Part shown: positions 1 to 7,262 of the stretch, piece after piece
Numbering within the stretch: the first letter of the stretch is position 1
Layout: the number at the start of each line of letters is the position of its first letter
Assembly (NCBI GenBank): GCA_041821315.1
Contig: JBGUEO010000006.1
Location: 1 to 64,000, forward strand
DNA length: 64,000 nt
Direction of reading: 5' to 3'
From: DIGJ01 sp041821315
GTDB lineage: Bacteria > Bacillota > Clostridia > Lachnospirales > Lachnospiraceae
Made by a program: the position numbers and the translations under genes
Notes under the pieces: generated by a model
What the model saw: only the letters and a program-made list of their open reading frames with translations
Databases searched by the model: none
Told to the model about the DNA's origin: nothing

Positions 1-133
1 CATTGTTGTTGTTATTATTGTATGGACGTGCGGCTCCTCCATTGTTGTTATTATTGTATGGACGTGCGGCTCCTCCATTACTATCGCGATTGTTATTATT
101 ATTATATGGACGTGCGGTTCCTCCATTGTTACT
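1..133 (-). repeat. In-frame tandem repeat in infB linker
   Basis: Imperfect units of about 36, 39 and 48 bases encode GGA(A/T)ARPY followed by four to six Asn. At least three copies are visible and more may continue past the window edge. All units keep the reading frame. The repeat explains the long open frame on the opposite strand, which is not a gene. Confidence 0.8.
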
Positions 134-532
134 CGAGCTATTTCCTCCATCTTTTATAACTGGTTTCTGCTCATTTATCGTTTTCTCTTCTGATACCTTC
201 TGTACAATTTCGTCCGCTTTCTTTATCGGTTCTGTCATATTTAAAGATTCCTCTTTCTTCTCATCCGTTTTTCGCTCTGCCATTTTAACCTCGATTGTTT
301 CTTCTTTTCGAGGTGTTGGAACAACTTTTTCCTCATTTACTGATTCTGGTTTCTTTTGTTGTTTTTCTTCCGTCTTAGGTGCATAGCTCTTTAAAAGGAA
401 CGCAATTGCGTTATCTTCAATGTTGCTATTATGACTTTTAACTTCAAATCCATTATCATTTAACATCTTTACCATATCTGTACTTTTTATATTTAAACTT
501 TTTGCAATTTCATATATCTTCATTTTTGCCAT
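1..532 (-). CDS. infB: Translation initiation factor IF-2, N-terminal part (cut by window edge)
   Basis: IF-2 is the GTPase that places initiator tRNA on the 30S subunit. Only the first 177 codons lie in the window. They begin MAKMKIYEIAKSLNIKS, the typical IF2 N-terminal helical domain, followed by a Lys/Glu-rich disordered linker. The linker then enters a run of GGAARPY plus polyAsn repeats of 12-16 residues. The G domain lies beyond position 1. The start ATG at 532 has AGGAGG ten bases upstream (543-548); the in-frame ATG at 523 is too far from it. It is the last visible gene of the rimP-nusA-ylxR-ylxQ-infB operon and starts 14 bases after the ylxQ stop. Recognition rests on the N-terminal domain and the conserved order, and is secure even without the G domain. 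Confidence 0.93.
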   Translation of the reverse strand, partial: MAKMKIYEIAKSLNIKSTDMVKMLNDNGFEVKSHNSNIEDNAIAFLLKSYAPKTEEKQQKKPESVNEEKVVPTPRKEETIEVKMAERKTDEKKEESLNMTEPIKKADEIVQKVSEEKTINEQKPVIKDGGNSSSNNGGTARPYNNNNNRDSNGGAARPYNNNNNGGAARPYNNNNNN

Positions 533-546
533 CTACACTCGACCTC

Positions 547-849
547 CTATTTCAATTGTTTTATTATCGCGTCTGCCAGTCCCTGATCTAAGATTGCCAG
601 AGAAGCTCTGAATTGTTTTCCCATTGCATGGCCGAGTTCACCCTTCTCACTCAAAAAATGGATTGGCACCTGATAATAATCACACATGTTTTGAAACATC
701 TTTTTTGTGTTTGCTGAGGCATCCTCTGCCACAATGACAAGCTTAGCTTTTCCTTCTTTTACAGCTTTTTCCGTTGAAAATTCTCCACTTGAAATTTTTC
801 CAGACTTCGTGGCTAATCCAATGTAAGAAAGTACTTTATTTTGATTCAA
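547..849 (-). CDS. ylxQ: YlxQ-like L7Ae-family RNA-binding protein
   Basis: Small 100-residue protein with the L7Ae/L30e/Gadd45 fold pattern: LSYIGLATKSGKISSGE near the N-terminus, then KLVIVAEDAS, then a hydrophobic C-terminal strand. The family binds kink-turn RNA; YlxQ itself is non-essential and poorly understood. It overlaps the end of ylxR by 14 bases and is followed 14 bases later by infB, the usual place for this gene in Firmicutes. Translational coupling with ylxR is likely. The fold family is sure; the RNA target is unknown. Confidence 0.9.
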   Translation of the reverse strand: MNQNKVLSYIGLATKSGKISSGEFSTEKAVKEGKAKLVIVAEDASANTKKMFQNMCDYYQVPIHFLSEKGELGHAMGKQFRASLAILDQGLADAIIKQLK

Positions 850-1111
850 ATTCCTTCAACTCCCTTTCCAATGTTTCATATATTTCCTTTGGTATCCCTG
901 TCTTTAAAGACCGTTCTAGCGCCTTTGATTTGGCTGCTTTTGAAAAGCAGTCAAAGGAATTGCAAATATAAGCACCTCTACCATTTTTTTTGCCAGTCAC
1001 ATCAATCACAATGTCCTCCTCAGGTGTTTTAATGACACGAATCAAGCTTTTCTTATCCTTCATTTCACCGCAACCAATACATTGCCTCAATGGGCTTTTC
1101 TTACTATTCAT
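836..1111 (-). CDS. ylxR: YlxR family protein (DUF448)
   Basis: 91 residues with the family hallmark RQCIGCGEMKDKKSLIRV near the N-terminus and GRGAYICNSFDCF in the middle. The two Cys pairs are positioned as in the YlxR fold. YlxR is a small nucleic-acid-binding protein encoded between nusA and infB in most Firmicutes. Some homologues influence transcription or RNase P, but no role is established for this one. It begins 22 bases after the nusA stop and overlaps ylxQ. Confidence 0.92.
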   Translation of the reverse strand: MNSKKSPLRQCIGCGEMKDKKSLIRVIKTPEEDIVIDVTGKKNGRGAYICNSFDCFSKAAKSKALERSLKTGIPKEIYETLERELKEFESK

Positions 1112-1133
1112 GCAACCTCTCCGCTTCTTAATG

Positions 1134-2222
1134 TTATTCTTCTAAAGGTTTAGAAATCACCTCCGAATTTTCATTCAACTGCGATTCACTTTTTATGTCA
1201 ATCTTATATCCAGTTAATTTTGCAGCTAATCTGGCATTTTGTCCTTCTTTCCCAATTGCTAAAGAAAGCTGATAATCTGGCACCACTACTTTAGCGCTTT
1301 TTTCTTCGATACTTACATCGACCGATACCACTTTCGCTGGACTCAAAGCATTTTCAATTAAAACAGCAGGATTTTCATTCCAAGTGATTATATCAATTTT
1401 TTCTCCTCGAAGCTCATTTACAATTGCATTTACTCTTGCTCCATTTAGTCCTACACAAGATCCGACTGCATCAACATCTTCATTTGCAGTATACACTGCC
1501 ATCTTTGTTCTTGATCCAGCTTCTCTTGCAATACTCTTTATTTCTACTGTTCCATCTTTTACTTCTGCAACTTCTGCCTCAAATAAACGTTTTACCAGTT
1601 CCGGATGTGTTCGAGAAACTGTAATTCTAGGACCCCTTGTTGTATCTTTTACTTCTACAACATAAAGTTTAATATGATCCGTAGGTCTAAATCGTTCTGT
1701 CTTAACTTGTTCATTTTCCGTAAGAACTGCATCAACCTTACCTAAATTAATGCTGATATTTCCACCTTGATATCGTTGAACAATACCAGTCACAATATCT
1801 TTTTCCTTACTAAAATATTGATTATATAACACTTTTCTTTCTTCTTCCCTTATCTTTTGTACTACAACCTGTTTTGCCTTTTGTGCTGCAATACGTCCGA
1901 AGTTCTTAGGCGTAACTTCAACTTGAACAATTTCTCCCAAACTATATTTTGGATATTTTACTTTTGCTTCTGTAACGCTTATCTGCAATGCTTCATCTTC
2001 TACTTCTTCCACTATTTCTCGATCTGCATATACGCTAACAGCACCAGTCTCCTTATTTATATTTACATGTATATTATCAGCTTTTCCAAAATGATTCTTA
2101 CATGCTGCTACAAGAGAATTTTCCATTGCTTCTAATAATATATCCTTGCTAATATCCTTTTCTTTTTCAATCTGATCCAATGCTAGGATTAGCTCTTTAT
2201 TTTCATTTGCTTTCATTTTCAC
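1134..2222 (-). CDS. nusA: Transcription termination/antitermination factor NusA
   Basis: 362 residues, the short Firmicute form without the C-terminal acidic repeats of enterobacteria. Order: RNA-polymerase-binding N-terminal domain (about 1-130), S1 domain (about 135-200, with IVTGIVQRYQGGNISINLGK), then two KH domains (AVGSCVGLNGARVNAIVNELRGEKIDII and LAIGKEGQNARLAAKLTGYKIDI). NusA binds RNA polymerase and nascent RNA and tunes pausing and termination. The frame opens with GTG at 2222, with an ATG two codons in (2216). GGAAGG at 2229-2234 serves either start. It lies 20 bases after rimP in the same operon. Confidence 0.96.
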   Translation of the reverse strand: MKMKANENKELILALDQIEKEKDISKDILLEAMENSLVAACKNHFGKADNIHVNINKETGAVSVYADREIVEEVEDEALQISVTEAKVKYPKYSLGEIVQVEVTPKNFGRIAAQKAKQVVVQKIREEERKVLYNQYFSKEKDIVTGIVQRYQGGNISINLGKVDAVLTENEQVKTERFRPTDHIKLYVVEVKDTTRGPRITVSRTHPELVKRLFEAEVAEVKDGTVEIKSIAREAGSRTKMAVYTANEDVDAVGSCVGLNGARVNAIVNELRGEKIDIITWNENPAVLIENALSPAKVVSVDVSIEEKSAKVVVPDYQLSLAIGKEGQNARLAAKLTGYKIDIKSESQLNENSEVISKPLEE

Positions 2223-2242
2223 GAAATACCTTCCTTCCTTTT

Positions 2243-2734
2243 TTAGAAATCCAACGCCAATTTCACGATGGCTATATCTTTTCTTGAAATTTCTATCGTT
2301 TCTTCTGTTTCAAGAGATATAATAATAGCATCCGCATTATATTCTTTAAGAGTACCTGTCACTTCTTTTACGCTTACTTCTTTTCCTTGTAACATAAATT
2401 TCATGTTTTTATAAAGCTTTATATCAATGTCTTGCCCTATGCTTCGAATGAAATCTTTATCTTTTTTCAATTGTCTTCCTAAACCGGGGGAACTCACTTC
2501 TAAAATATAAGCATCTGATATAAAATCATTTTGATCGAGCAAATCACTAAGTGCTCTACTTACGATTTCGCAATCATCAATTGTAATTCCACCTTCTTTA
2601 TCAACAAAGGCACGGAGAAAGCAATTTCCTGCTTCTTTTACATATTCGACATCTACCAATTCATAGCCATTTTCTTGCATAATAGGCAGTAAAAGTTGCT
2701 CTGTTCGCTCTTCATATTCTCTGCTAATGCTCAT
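2243..2734 (-). CDS. rimP: Ribosome maturation factor RimP
   Basis: 163 residues from the chosen start (MSISREYEERTEQLL). The frame can extend four codons upstream, but the Shine-Dalgarno-like GAGG overlaps that region and sits six bases before the ATG at 2734. The N-terminal domain contains GYELVDVEYVKEAGNCFLRAFVD and the core YILEVSSPGLGRQLKKDKDF, diagnostic of RimP. The C-terminal SH3-like domain carries VTGTLKEYNADAIIISLE. RimP assists 30S assembly. It is the first gene of the rimP-nusA-ylxR-ylxQ-infB operon, with a promoter directly upstream. Confidence 0.95.
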   Translation of the reverse strand: MSISREYEERTEQLLLPIMQENGYELVDVEYVKEAGNCFLRAFVDKEGGITIDDCEIVSRALSDLLDQNDFISDAYILEVSSPGLGRQLKKDKDFIRSIGQDIDIKLYKNMKFMLQGKEVSVKEVTGTLKEYNADAIIISLETEETIEISRKDIAIVKLALDF

Positions 2735-2782
2735 TTGATACCTCATTTCTTTGTATTAATTGAATATCCGTTCATTCTACTC

Positions 2783-2811
2783 ATTATACTTGTTTTATTC
2801 CATCTACACAA
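2783..2811 (-). promoter_or_regulatory. Promoter of the rimP-nusA-infB operon
   Basis: On the minus strand, -35 TTGTGT (2806-2811) and perfect -10 TATAAT (2783-2788) are separated by 17 bases, about 50 bases upstream of the rimP start. Confidence 0.6.
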
Positions 2812-2823
2812 ATACAGAATTTA

Positions 2824-2847
2824 AGGAGTGAACTTTCGCTCACTCCT
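2824..2847. other. Short perfect hairpin upstream of the rimP promoter
   Basis: AGGAGTGA (2824-2831) and TCACTCCT (2840-2847) form an 8-bp stem with an 8-base loop. Neither side carries a U-run, so it is not an obvious intrinsic terminator. It lies between the rimP promoter and the tRNA gene; function unknown. Confidence 0.4.
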
Positions 2848-2954
2848 CACAATTAACAAGTATCATCTTCTTATTAATACTATCACTATTTTCCTTTAAT
2901 TGCAAGGATTTATTCCATATTTTTAATTTTTTTTAATTTTTTTTAAAATAAAGC

Positions 2955-2983
2955 TTGCAATTACAAAAAAAATATTGTACTAT
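2955..2983 (+). promoter_or_regulatory. Promoter of tRNA-Glu
   Basis: TTGCAA (2955-2960) and TACTAT (2978-2983), spaced 17 bases, end 14 bases before the first tRNA nucleotide. Confidence 0.6.
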
Positions 2984-2997
2984 ATATTTTGCACTGA

Positions 2998-3069
2998 GGT
3001 CCGTTAGTCAAGCGGTTAAGACGTTGCCCTCTCACGGCGAAAACAGGGGTTCGATTCCCCTACGGACTA
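2998..3069 (+). tRNA. tRNA-Glu (anticodon CUC)
   Basis: 72 nucleotides fold into a cloverleaf. The acceptor stem GGTCCGT pairs with ACGGACT (first pair G-U), with discriminator A3069. The D stem is GTC/GAC. The anticodon stem TTGCC/GGCGA encloses loop CTCTCAC, giving anticodon CUC after U33. The T arm is AGGGG-TTCGATT-CCCCT. No 3' CCA is encoded. It stands alone on the plus strand with its own promoter and a downstream terminator. It would read GAG codons. Confidence 0.93.
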
Positions 3070-3081
3070 TTTTGTGATTAT

Positions 3082-3124
3082 CGTCTCATTCCTTTATTTA
3101 TAAGGGTTTGGGACGTTTTTTATT
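3082..3124 (+). terminator. Intrinsic terminator after tRNA-Glu
   Basis: Imperfect stem CGTCTCA...TGGGACG with an inner CCTT/AAGG helix, followed by a run of T (3116-3121). Confidence 0.6.
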
Positions 3125-3174
3125 GCATCGATATTGCTGTTATTTTTGGTTACACTTGGTTACACAATTCCAAT

Positions 3175-3222
3175 TGAAAAAAACGTAGTCTCAATCCAAA
3201 TTTAGGCATTGAGACTACGTTT
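3175..3222 (-). terminator. Terminator of the desulfoferrodoxin gene
   Basis: A perfect 15-bp inverted repeat (3181-3195 with 3208-3222) reads on the minus strand as a stem followed by a T-run (3177-3183). It lies 20 bases past the dfx stop. The plus-strand side has a weaker T-rich tail. Confidence 0.8.
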
Positions 3223-3242
3223 CTATTTTAATTTGTATCTAT

Positions 3243-3623
3243 TTATTCTGCACTCTTCCAAAGTCCATGTAAATTGCAATATGCGTAGGCAGCTACAACT
3301 TCATCCTCATCACATAACATAAATTCTGCAACTGGTTTGTCTTGTGGTGTAAGCATCTTTCTTTGATTTCCCTGCTTTGTCTCAAGAGATATCCATTGAA
3401 TGTAATGTCCCTCTGTCATAGGATGCTCTACCGTGCTTACCGTTACGGTCACTTTATTACCTTCTACACTAACTACTGGTACATGTTTTTCTACCGCAGC
3501 TTCTACTGCTCCAGGTATTAATTCCGTCATATGTTGTCCACAACATGAAAGTGGCGTTCCCTTATCCTCTACGAATGCAATTACATTTCCGCAGAGTTCA
3601 CATTTAAAAAATCTTTGTTTCAT
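3243..3623 (-). CDS. dfx: Desulfoferrodoxin (superoxide reductase, 2Fe-SOR)
   Basis: 126 residues, the full two-domain type. The N-terminal desulforedoxin-like domain has the rubredoxin-type ligands Cys8, Cys11, Cys27 and Cys28. The neelaredoxin domain has the active-site iron ligands His47, His67, His73, Cys116 and His119, with the family EKHVP and YCNLHGLWK motifs. The enzyme reduces superoxide to peroxide without releasing O2, in the cytoplasm of anaerobes, using rubredoxin or a similar electron donor. A strong GGAGG precedes the ATG. It is a separate short gene downstream of the D-lactate dehydrogenase on the same strand, with a strong terminator of its own. All key ligands are intact. 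Confidence 0.96.
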   Translation of the reverse strand: MKQRFFKCELCGNVIAFVEDKGTPLSCCGQHMTELIPGAVEAAVEKHVPVVSVEGNKVTVTVSTVEHPMTEGHYIQWISLETKQGNQRKMLTPQDKPVAEFMLCDEDEVVAAYAYCNLHGLWKSAE

Positions 3624-3643
3624 CTATTTGTCCTCCTTTTTTA

Positions 3644-4681
3644 TTAAAAACACCGTCCTGATACTTTTTTGGTACAAGGATTGTGCTTTTTTTCTGATGT
3701 AGCGTAGTAACATATCTCATTCTCCAAACGTGCACCACTTTGATAATCATCCAAATTTTTAAAGGTTGTCTCTGCAATACTTTCCAGTGCTTCCTTTGTT
3801 AAAAATGCCTGATGGGATGTCAAAATAACATTTGGCATAGATACCAGTAAAGACAAAATATCATCGTCAATAATTTCATTCGAATAATCTTCAAAAAAAT
3901 ACTCTGCCTCTTCTTCATATACATCTAATCCTGCTGCTTTGATTTTCTTACTCTTCAAACCAGCAAGTAGATCTTCTTTTTTAATCAATTGACCTCTTGA
4001 AGTATTGATAAGTACTACTCCATCTTTCATTAATTCCAAAGCATTGCTGTCTATCAAATGAAAGGTTTGTTCTGTTAATGGACAATGTAGAGATATAATG
4101 TCACTTTGAGCAAAGAGTTCCTCTTTGCTTACATAGTCTACTTCCAAACTTTTATTGGGATACATATCATAAGCCAAAACCTTCATTCCAAACCCTTTAC
4201 AGATTTCAATAAATACCGCTCCAATTTTCCCTGTTCCTACGACTCCTATGGTCTTTCCATGTAAATCAAAACCAGTTAGACCCGCTAAAGTAAAATTATT
4301 TTCTCTTGTTCGGTTATATGATTTGTGTATCTTTCTATTGATACATAGTAAAAGTGCCATTGCATGTTCTGCAACAGAATACGGCGAATATGCCGGGACT
4401 CTTACAACATGTACTTTCCCATATGCCGCTTTCATATCTACATTATTGAACCCTGCGCAACGCATTGCGATAATTTTCACTCCTAAATTATATAATACAT
4501 CAATCACTTTTTCATCAATTGAATCATTTACAAAAGCGACAACGCCTTCATATCCTTCTGCTAACTTTGCGGTTTTTCGATTGAGTTTTGTTTCTAAATA
4601 TTCAATTTCATATCTTCCGTTATTCTTTTCTTCAAACCACTCTTTATCATATGGTTTTGTATCATAAAAAATAATTTTCAT
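3644..4681 (-). CDS. ldhA: D-lactate dehydrogenase
   Basis: 345 residues of the D-2-hydroxyacid dehydrogenase family. Features in order: substrate-domain start MKIIFYDTKPYD, conserved AYSPYSVAEHAMALLL, Rossmann motif GVVGTGKIG, NAD-binding NTSRGQLI with the catalytic Arg, the GLDVYEEEAEYFFEDYS stretch typical of fermentative D-LDH, and the catalytic His in LTSHQAFLT. It reduces pyruvate to D-lactate with NADH. The start is the ATG at 4681 with AAGGAG nine bases upstream; the two upstream in-frame codons would use TTG and are not needed. It has its own promoter with a palindromic operator, so it is probably controlled by a dedicated repressor. It lies 20 bases before dfx, so both may share a transcript. 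Confidence 0.94.
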   Translation of the reverse strand: MKIIFYDTKPYDKEWFEEKNNGRYEIEYLETKLNRKTAKLAEGYEGVVAFVNDSIDEKVIDVLYNLGVKIIAMRCAGFNNVDMKAAYGKVHVVRVPAYSPYSVAEHAMALLLCINRKIHKSYNRTRENNFTLAGLTGFDLHGKTIGVVGTGKIGAVFIEICKGFGMKVLAYDMYPNKSLEVDYVSKEELFAQSDIISLHCPLTEQTFHLIDSNALELMKDGVVLINTSRGQLIKKEDLLAGLKSKKIKAAGLDVYEEEAEYFFEDYSNEIIDDDILSLLVSMPNVILTSHQAFLTKEALESIAETTFKNLDDYQSGARLENEICYYATSEKKHNPCTKKVSGRCF

Positions 4682-4759
4682 TGGCAAATTCTCCTTGCTG
4701 TCTCACTAATACGTATCATTCACTTTTATTTTCAATACTATACAAAACAACTTTCTCAT

Positions 4760-4778
4760 ATATACTATCATAGTATAT
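4760..4778. promoter_or_regulatory. Palindromic operator in front of ldhA
   Basis: ATATACTAT and ATAGTATAT form 9-bp perfect arms around one central base. The site sits just downstream of the -10 box, where a bound repressor would block transcription. It does not match the Rex consensus; the cognate protein is unknown. Confidence 0.5.
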
Positions 4779-4790
4779 ATTTATATCCTT

Positions 4791-4818
4791 ATTCTACCAT
4801 TATTTTGTAAATTTGCAA
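4791..4818 (-). promoter_or_regulatory. Promoter of ldhA
   Basis: TTGCAA (4813-4818) and TAGAAT (4791-4796) on the minus strand, spacing 16, about 110 bases upstream of the start codon. Confidence 0.5.
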
Positions 4819-4909
4819 CTTTTATCGTATTTTTTTAGACAATTTTTATAATTCAGTTTAATTTTCATTACAAGTCCATACTTTTAAAGCAGCCATCTAA
4901 TTTCTAAGA

Positions 4910-4959
4910 TAAAACAGGATTGCCGCAACATTGCCATAAAAAATTAAGTTGCGGCAATC
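4910..4959 (-). terminator. Terminator of the chemoreceptor gene
   Basis: A 12-bp perfect inverted repeat (4918-4929 with 4948-4959) lies 11 bases past the receptor stop codon. On the minus strand a short T-rich tail follows. Confidence 0.65.
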
Positions 4960-4970
4960 TCTTTGCTTGA

Positions 4971-6977
4971 TTAATTGAATCTAAAATGTTCCAATAGTTC
5001 TTTTAGTTCTTCCGACTCTGCTGATAACTCTTCACTCGAAGCAGCGCTTTCTTGTGCCGTTGCAGAATTTGTCTCAATAACAATCGATATCTGATTCACA
5101 CCTTCTGTTACCCCTTTTGCTGCGTCTGCCTGCTCTGCGGATGCAACTGCAATCTGAGAAACAGCCCTATCTATTTTTTCAGAATGCTCCACAACTATAT
5201 CAAGAGATCCCGCTGTTATGGTTGCAAGATTGGTTCCTTCTTCCACCGCATCCATCGAATTTTTAATCAAAATTGCTGTTGTTTTTGCCGCTTCCGCACT
5301 CTGTTCTGCCAACTTTCTTACTTCCTCTGCCACCACCGCAAACCCTCTTCCTGCTTCACCCGCTCTTGCTGCTTCTATCGCTGCATTTAACGATAATAAA
5401 TTTGTTTGTGAGGCTATATCTTCTATCGTCTCCATGATATTGGATATTTCCTTAGAAGAAATCTTTATTTGCTCCATAGATTCTGACATTTTCTTCATAT
5501 AAGTACTACTATTTTTTATATCTTCATTCAATACTATTACAATATTTTTTGCTTCCTGCGCATTTTGGGCATTTCCTGTTATTTTTTCAGATATATCACT
5601 AATTGTTTTAGTTAATCCATCTACGGAACTCGCTTGATCCGTTGCACCTTCTGCCAAAGACTGAGAAGCTCTCGCCAATTCTTCTGCTCCTGCCGAAACT
5701 TTTTTCGCGTTTCGATCAATTTCCTTCATTGTCTGATTTAGAGAAACTGCGATTGCCTTAACCGAATCACTAATCTTCACAAAATCTCCTTGGTATTGTG
5801 TATTTGCATCCATGATAAGCTTACCATCTGCTATTTCATTTAATTGTATCCCAATGTCCGCTATCATTTTATTCAAATAAGCAATGGTTTCCCGCAATGA
5901 ATCCGTCAAAATACGTGTTTCATCATTTTCTAATACAATGGGTGTTTCTGACTCCAAATCCCCTTTTGAAAGTAACCTTAATCGTTCCACGCAAAGCTTT
6001 ATTGGGCGCGAAATCCGCTTTCCTGCTATAATTCCAAGGTAAACACCCGCAATAGTAAATACAATTACTAATACAACGATAAGTAAAAGTGACAAGTAAA
6101 ATTGGCTTAAAAATTCACTCTTTGTAGCAACTACTCCAATGCTCCATCCTTCACTATCTTGAACTGGCGAATACGCAATTACTTTTTTTCCCCCATGGTA
6201 ATAACAGTTTGAGACACCGTCTTTCCCATTTGCCATCTTTTCTACTAAAGCTCCAAACGTTCGAAGTTTTACACTTGTTTTTGCTTCCTCTATTCCATTT
6301 TCAAAACCTACAATCGTAGAATCTACATCAGCAATCGTTGTGCCAGAAGCATCTACCATAAAAGCAGTTCCTTTTTTCCCCACGGTAATACTTCTCATTA
6401 TATCATTCAAAAATTCTCCATTCGGAAAATATACAATCACTCCCACTGCCGTAGTATGTGGAATTCCACCTTCCCATATTGGTGCAGCAATTACCATTGT
6501 GACTTTTTGTTTCACTGTATCATAATACGGCGTCCCTACATAAGTATCTCCTTTCATACATGATGCAAAATACGCCTGATTCGAATAATCTTGCCCATAA
6601 ATAATATCCATACCACTTTGATTAATTATAATTCCATCTTCAAAATTATGATCATCAATTCGCTGTTGCAATATTTTACGTTTATCCGAAATTGATTTTT
6701 CAGGATCTGCAAGTCTTGCTATGCTTCCTGTTTCATAAGCAATTGCAGTATATTCCTTTAAAGCCTCTGAAACTGATTGAGCCGCAACTTTCGATGTTTC
6801 ACTTATCGTTTTCTCTACCGCACTTGTCGATGAAGTGTAAGATAGGTATGCTGTAATTGACCCCAGCAAAATATTACATACCGCAACTGTAAGCGCTACT
6901 AGGAGTGCTATTTTTCTCTCTAACCCTAAAAACTTAGTTTCCTCTTTTATTTTTTTTACTCTCCTCTTATTTGACAT
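4971..6977 (-). CDS. Methyl-accepting chemotaxis protein with Cache sensor
   Basis: 668 residues from the ATG at 6977, chosen because AAGGAGG lies eight bases upstream; the longer frame lacks a ribosome site. Order: short basic N-terminus, membrane segment (about 20-45), extracellular double-Cache sensor (about 50-290, with QAYFASCMKGDTYVGTPYYD typical of dCache_1), second membrane segment (about 295-320), HAMP, then a long coiled-coil signalling domain. The CheA/CheW-contact tip is NLLSLNAAIEAARAGEAGRG. It would sense small molecules such as amino acids or organic acids and control flagellar rotation. It is monocistronic with promoter, leader hairpin and terminator. The ligand cannot be read from sequence. 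Confidence 0.93.
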   Translation of the reverse strand: MSNKRRVKKIKEETKFLGLERKIALLVALTVAVCNILLGSITAYLSYTSSTSAVEKTISETSKVAAQSVSEALKEYTAIAYETGSIARLADPEKSISDKRKILQQRIDDHNFEDGIIINQSGMDIIYGQDYSNQAYFASCMKGDTYVGTPYYDTVKQKVTMVIAAPIWEGGIPHTTAVGVIVYFPNGEFLNDIMRSITVGKKGTAFMVDASGTTIADVDSTIVGFENGIEEAKTSVKLRTFGALVEKMANGKDGVSNCYYHGGKKVIAYSPVQDSEGWSIGVVATKSEFLSQFYLSLLLIVVLVIVFTIAGVYLGIIAGKRISRPIKLCVERLRLLSKGDLESETPIVLENDETRILTDSLRETIAYLNKMIADIGIQLNEIADGKLIMDANTQYQGDFVKISDSVKAIAVSLNQTMKEIDRNAKKVSAGAEELARASQSLAEGATDQASSVDGLTKTISDISEKITGNAQNAQEAKNIVIVLNEDIKNSSTYMKKMSESMEQIKISSKEISNIMETIEDIASQTNLLSLNAAIEAARAGEAGRGFAVVAEEVRKLAEQSAEAAKTTAILIKNSMDAVEEGTNLATITAGSLDIVVEHSEKIDRAVSQIAVASAEQADAAKGVTEGVNQISIVIETNSATAQESAASSEELSAESEELKELLEHFRFN

Positions 6978-6999
6978 ACTACCCCTCCTTGGTAAATTC

Positions 7000-7024
7000 A
7001 AAGCGGATATTCGCAATCCGCTTT
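7000..7024 (-). other. Leader hairpin before chemoreceptor ribosome site
   Basis: AAAGCGGAT and ATCCGCTTT form a perfect 9-bp stem with a 7-base loop, ending about 10 bases before the Shine-Dalgarno. No T-run follows, so it is a leader structure that could affect stability or translation. Confidence 0.45.
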
Positions 7025-7086
7025 GCTTCTTTTGTAATTTTTTGATATGATTTTTTTATGAAGCATTTTTTATGAATATATGCTTT

Positions 7087-7115
7087 ATTTTACACATTAT
7101 TTTCCATTTTATCAA
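7087..7115 (-). promoter_or_regulatory. Promoter of the chemoreceptor gene
   Basis: TTGATA (7110-7115) and TAAAAT (7087-7092) on the minus strand, spacing 17. It resembles a vegetative promoter rather than a sigma-28 flagellar one. Confidence 0.5.
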
Positions 7116-7202
7116 GGAATTTATATGCTTTTTATTGTTTTGTGTTTATTTCTATTTGTTTATGCATATATTATATATGTTTTCAGTCTGTTTTAGAAAA
7201 AT

Positions 7203-7242
7203 GCAAAAAAACAGAACCAAGTAGCAATCTACTTAGTTCTGT
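7203..7242 (-). terminator. Terminator of the opp operon
   Basis: AACAGAAC..AGTAG pairs with CTACT..GTTCTGTT (7210-7242) around a short loop, followed on the minus strand by a run of six T (7205-7210). It lies about 20 bases after oppA. Confidence 0.8.
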
Positions 7243-7262
7243 TCCCTATTGCTTATGAATAC

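Noticed and set aside
3..386. Plus-strand coding region rich in Leu and Arg
   Set aside because: It is the antisense of the infB repeat and linker.
2824..2847. Terminator between the rimP promoter and tRNA-Glu
   Set aside because: No T-run on either strand; kept only as an unexplained hairpin.
5052..5390. Cys-rich plus-strand open frame
   Set aside because: Antisense shadow of the Ala/Glu-rich chemoreceptor signalling domain.
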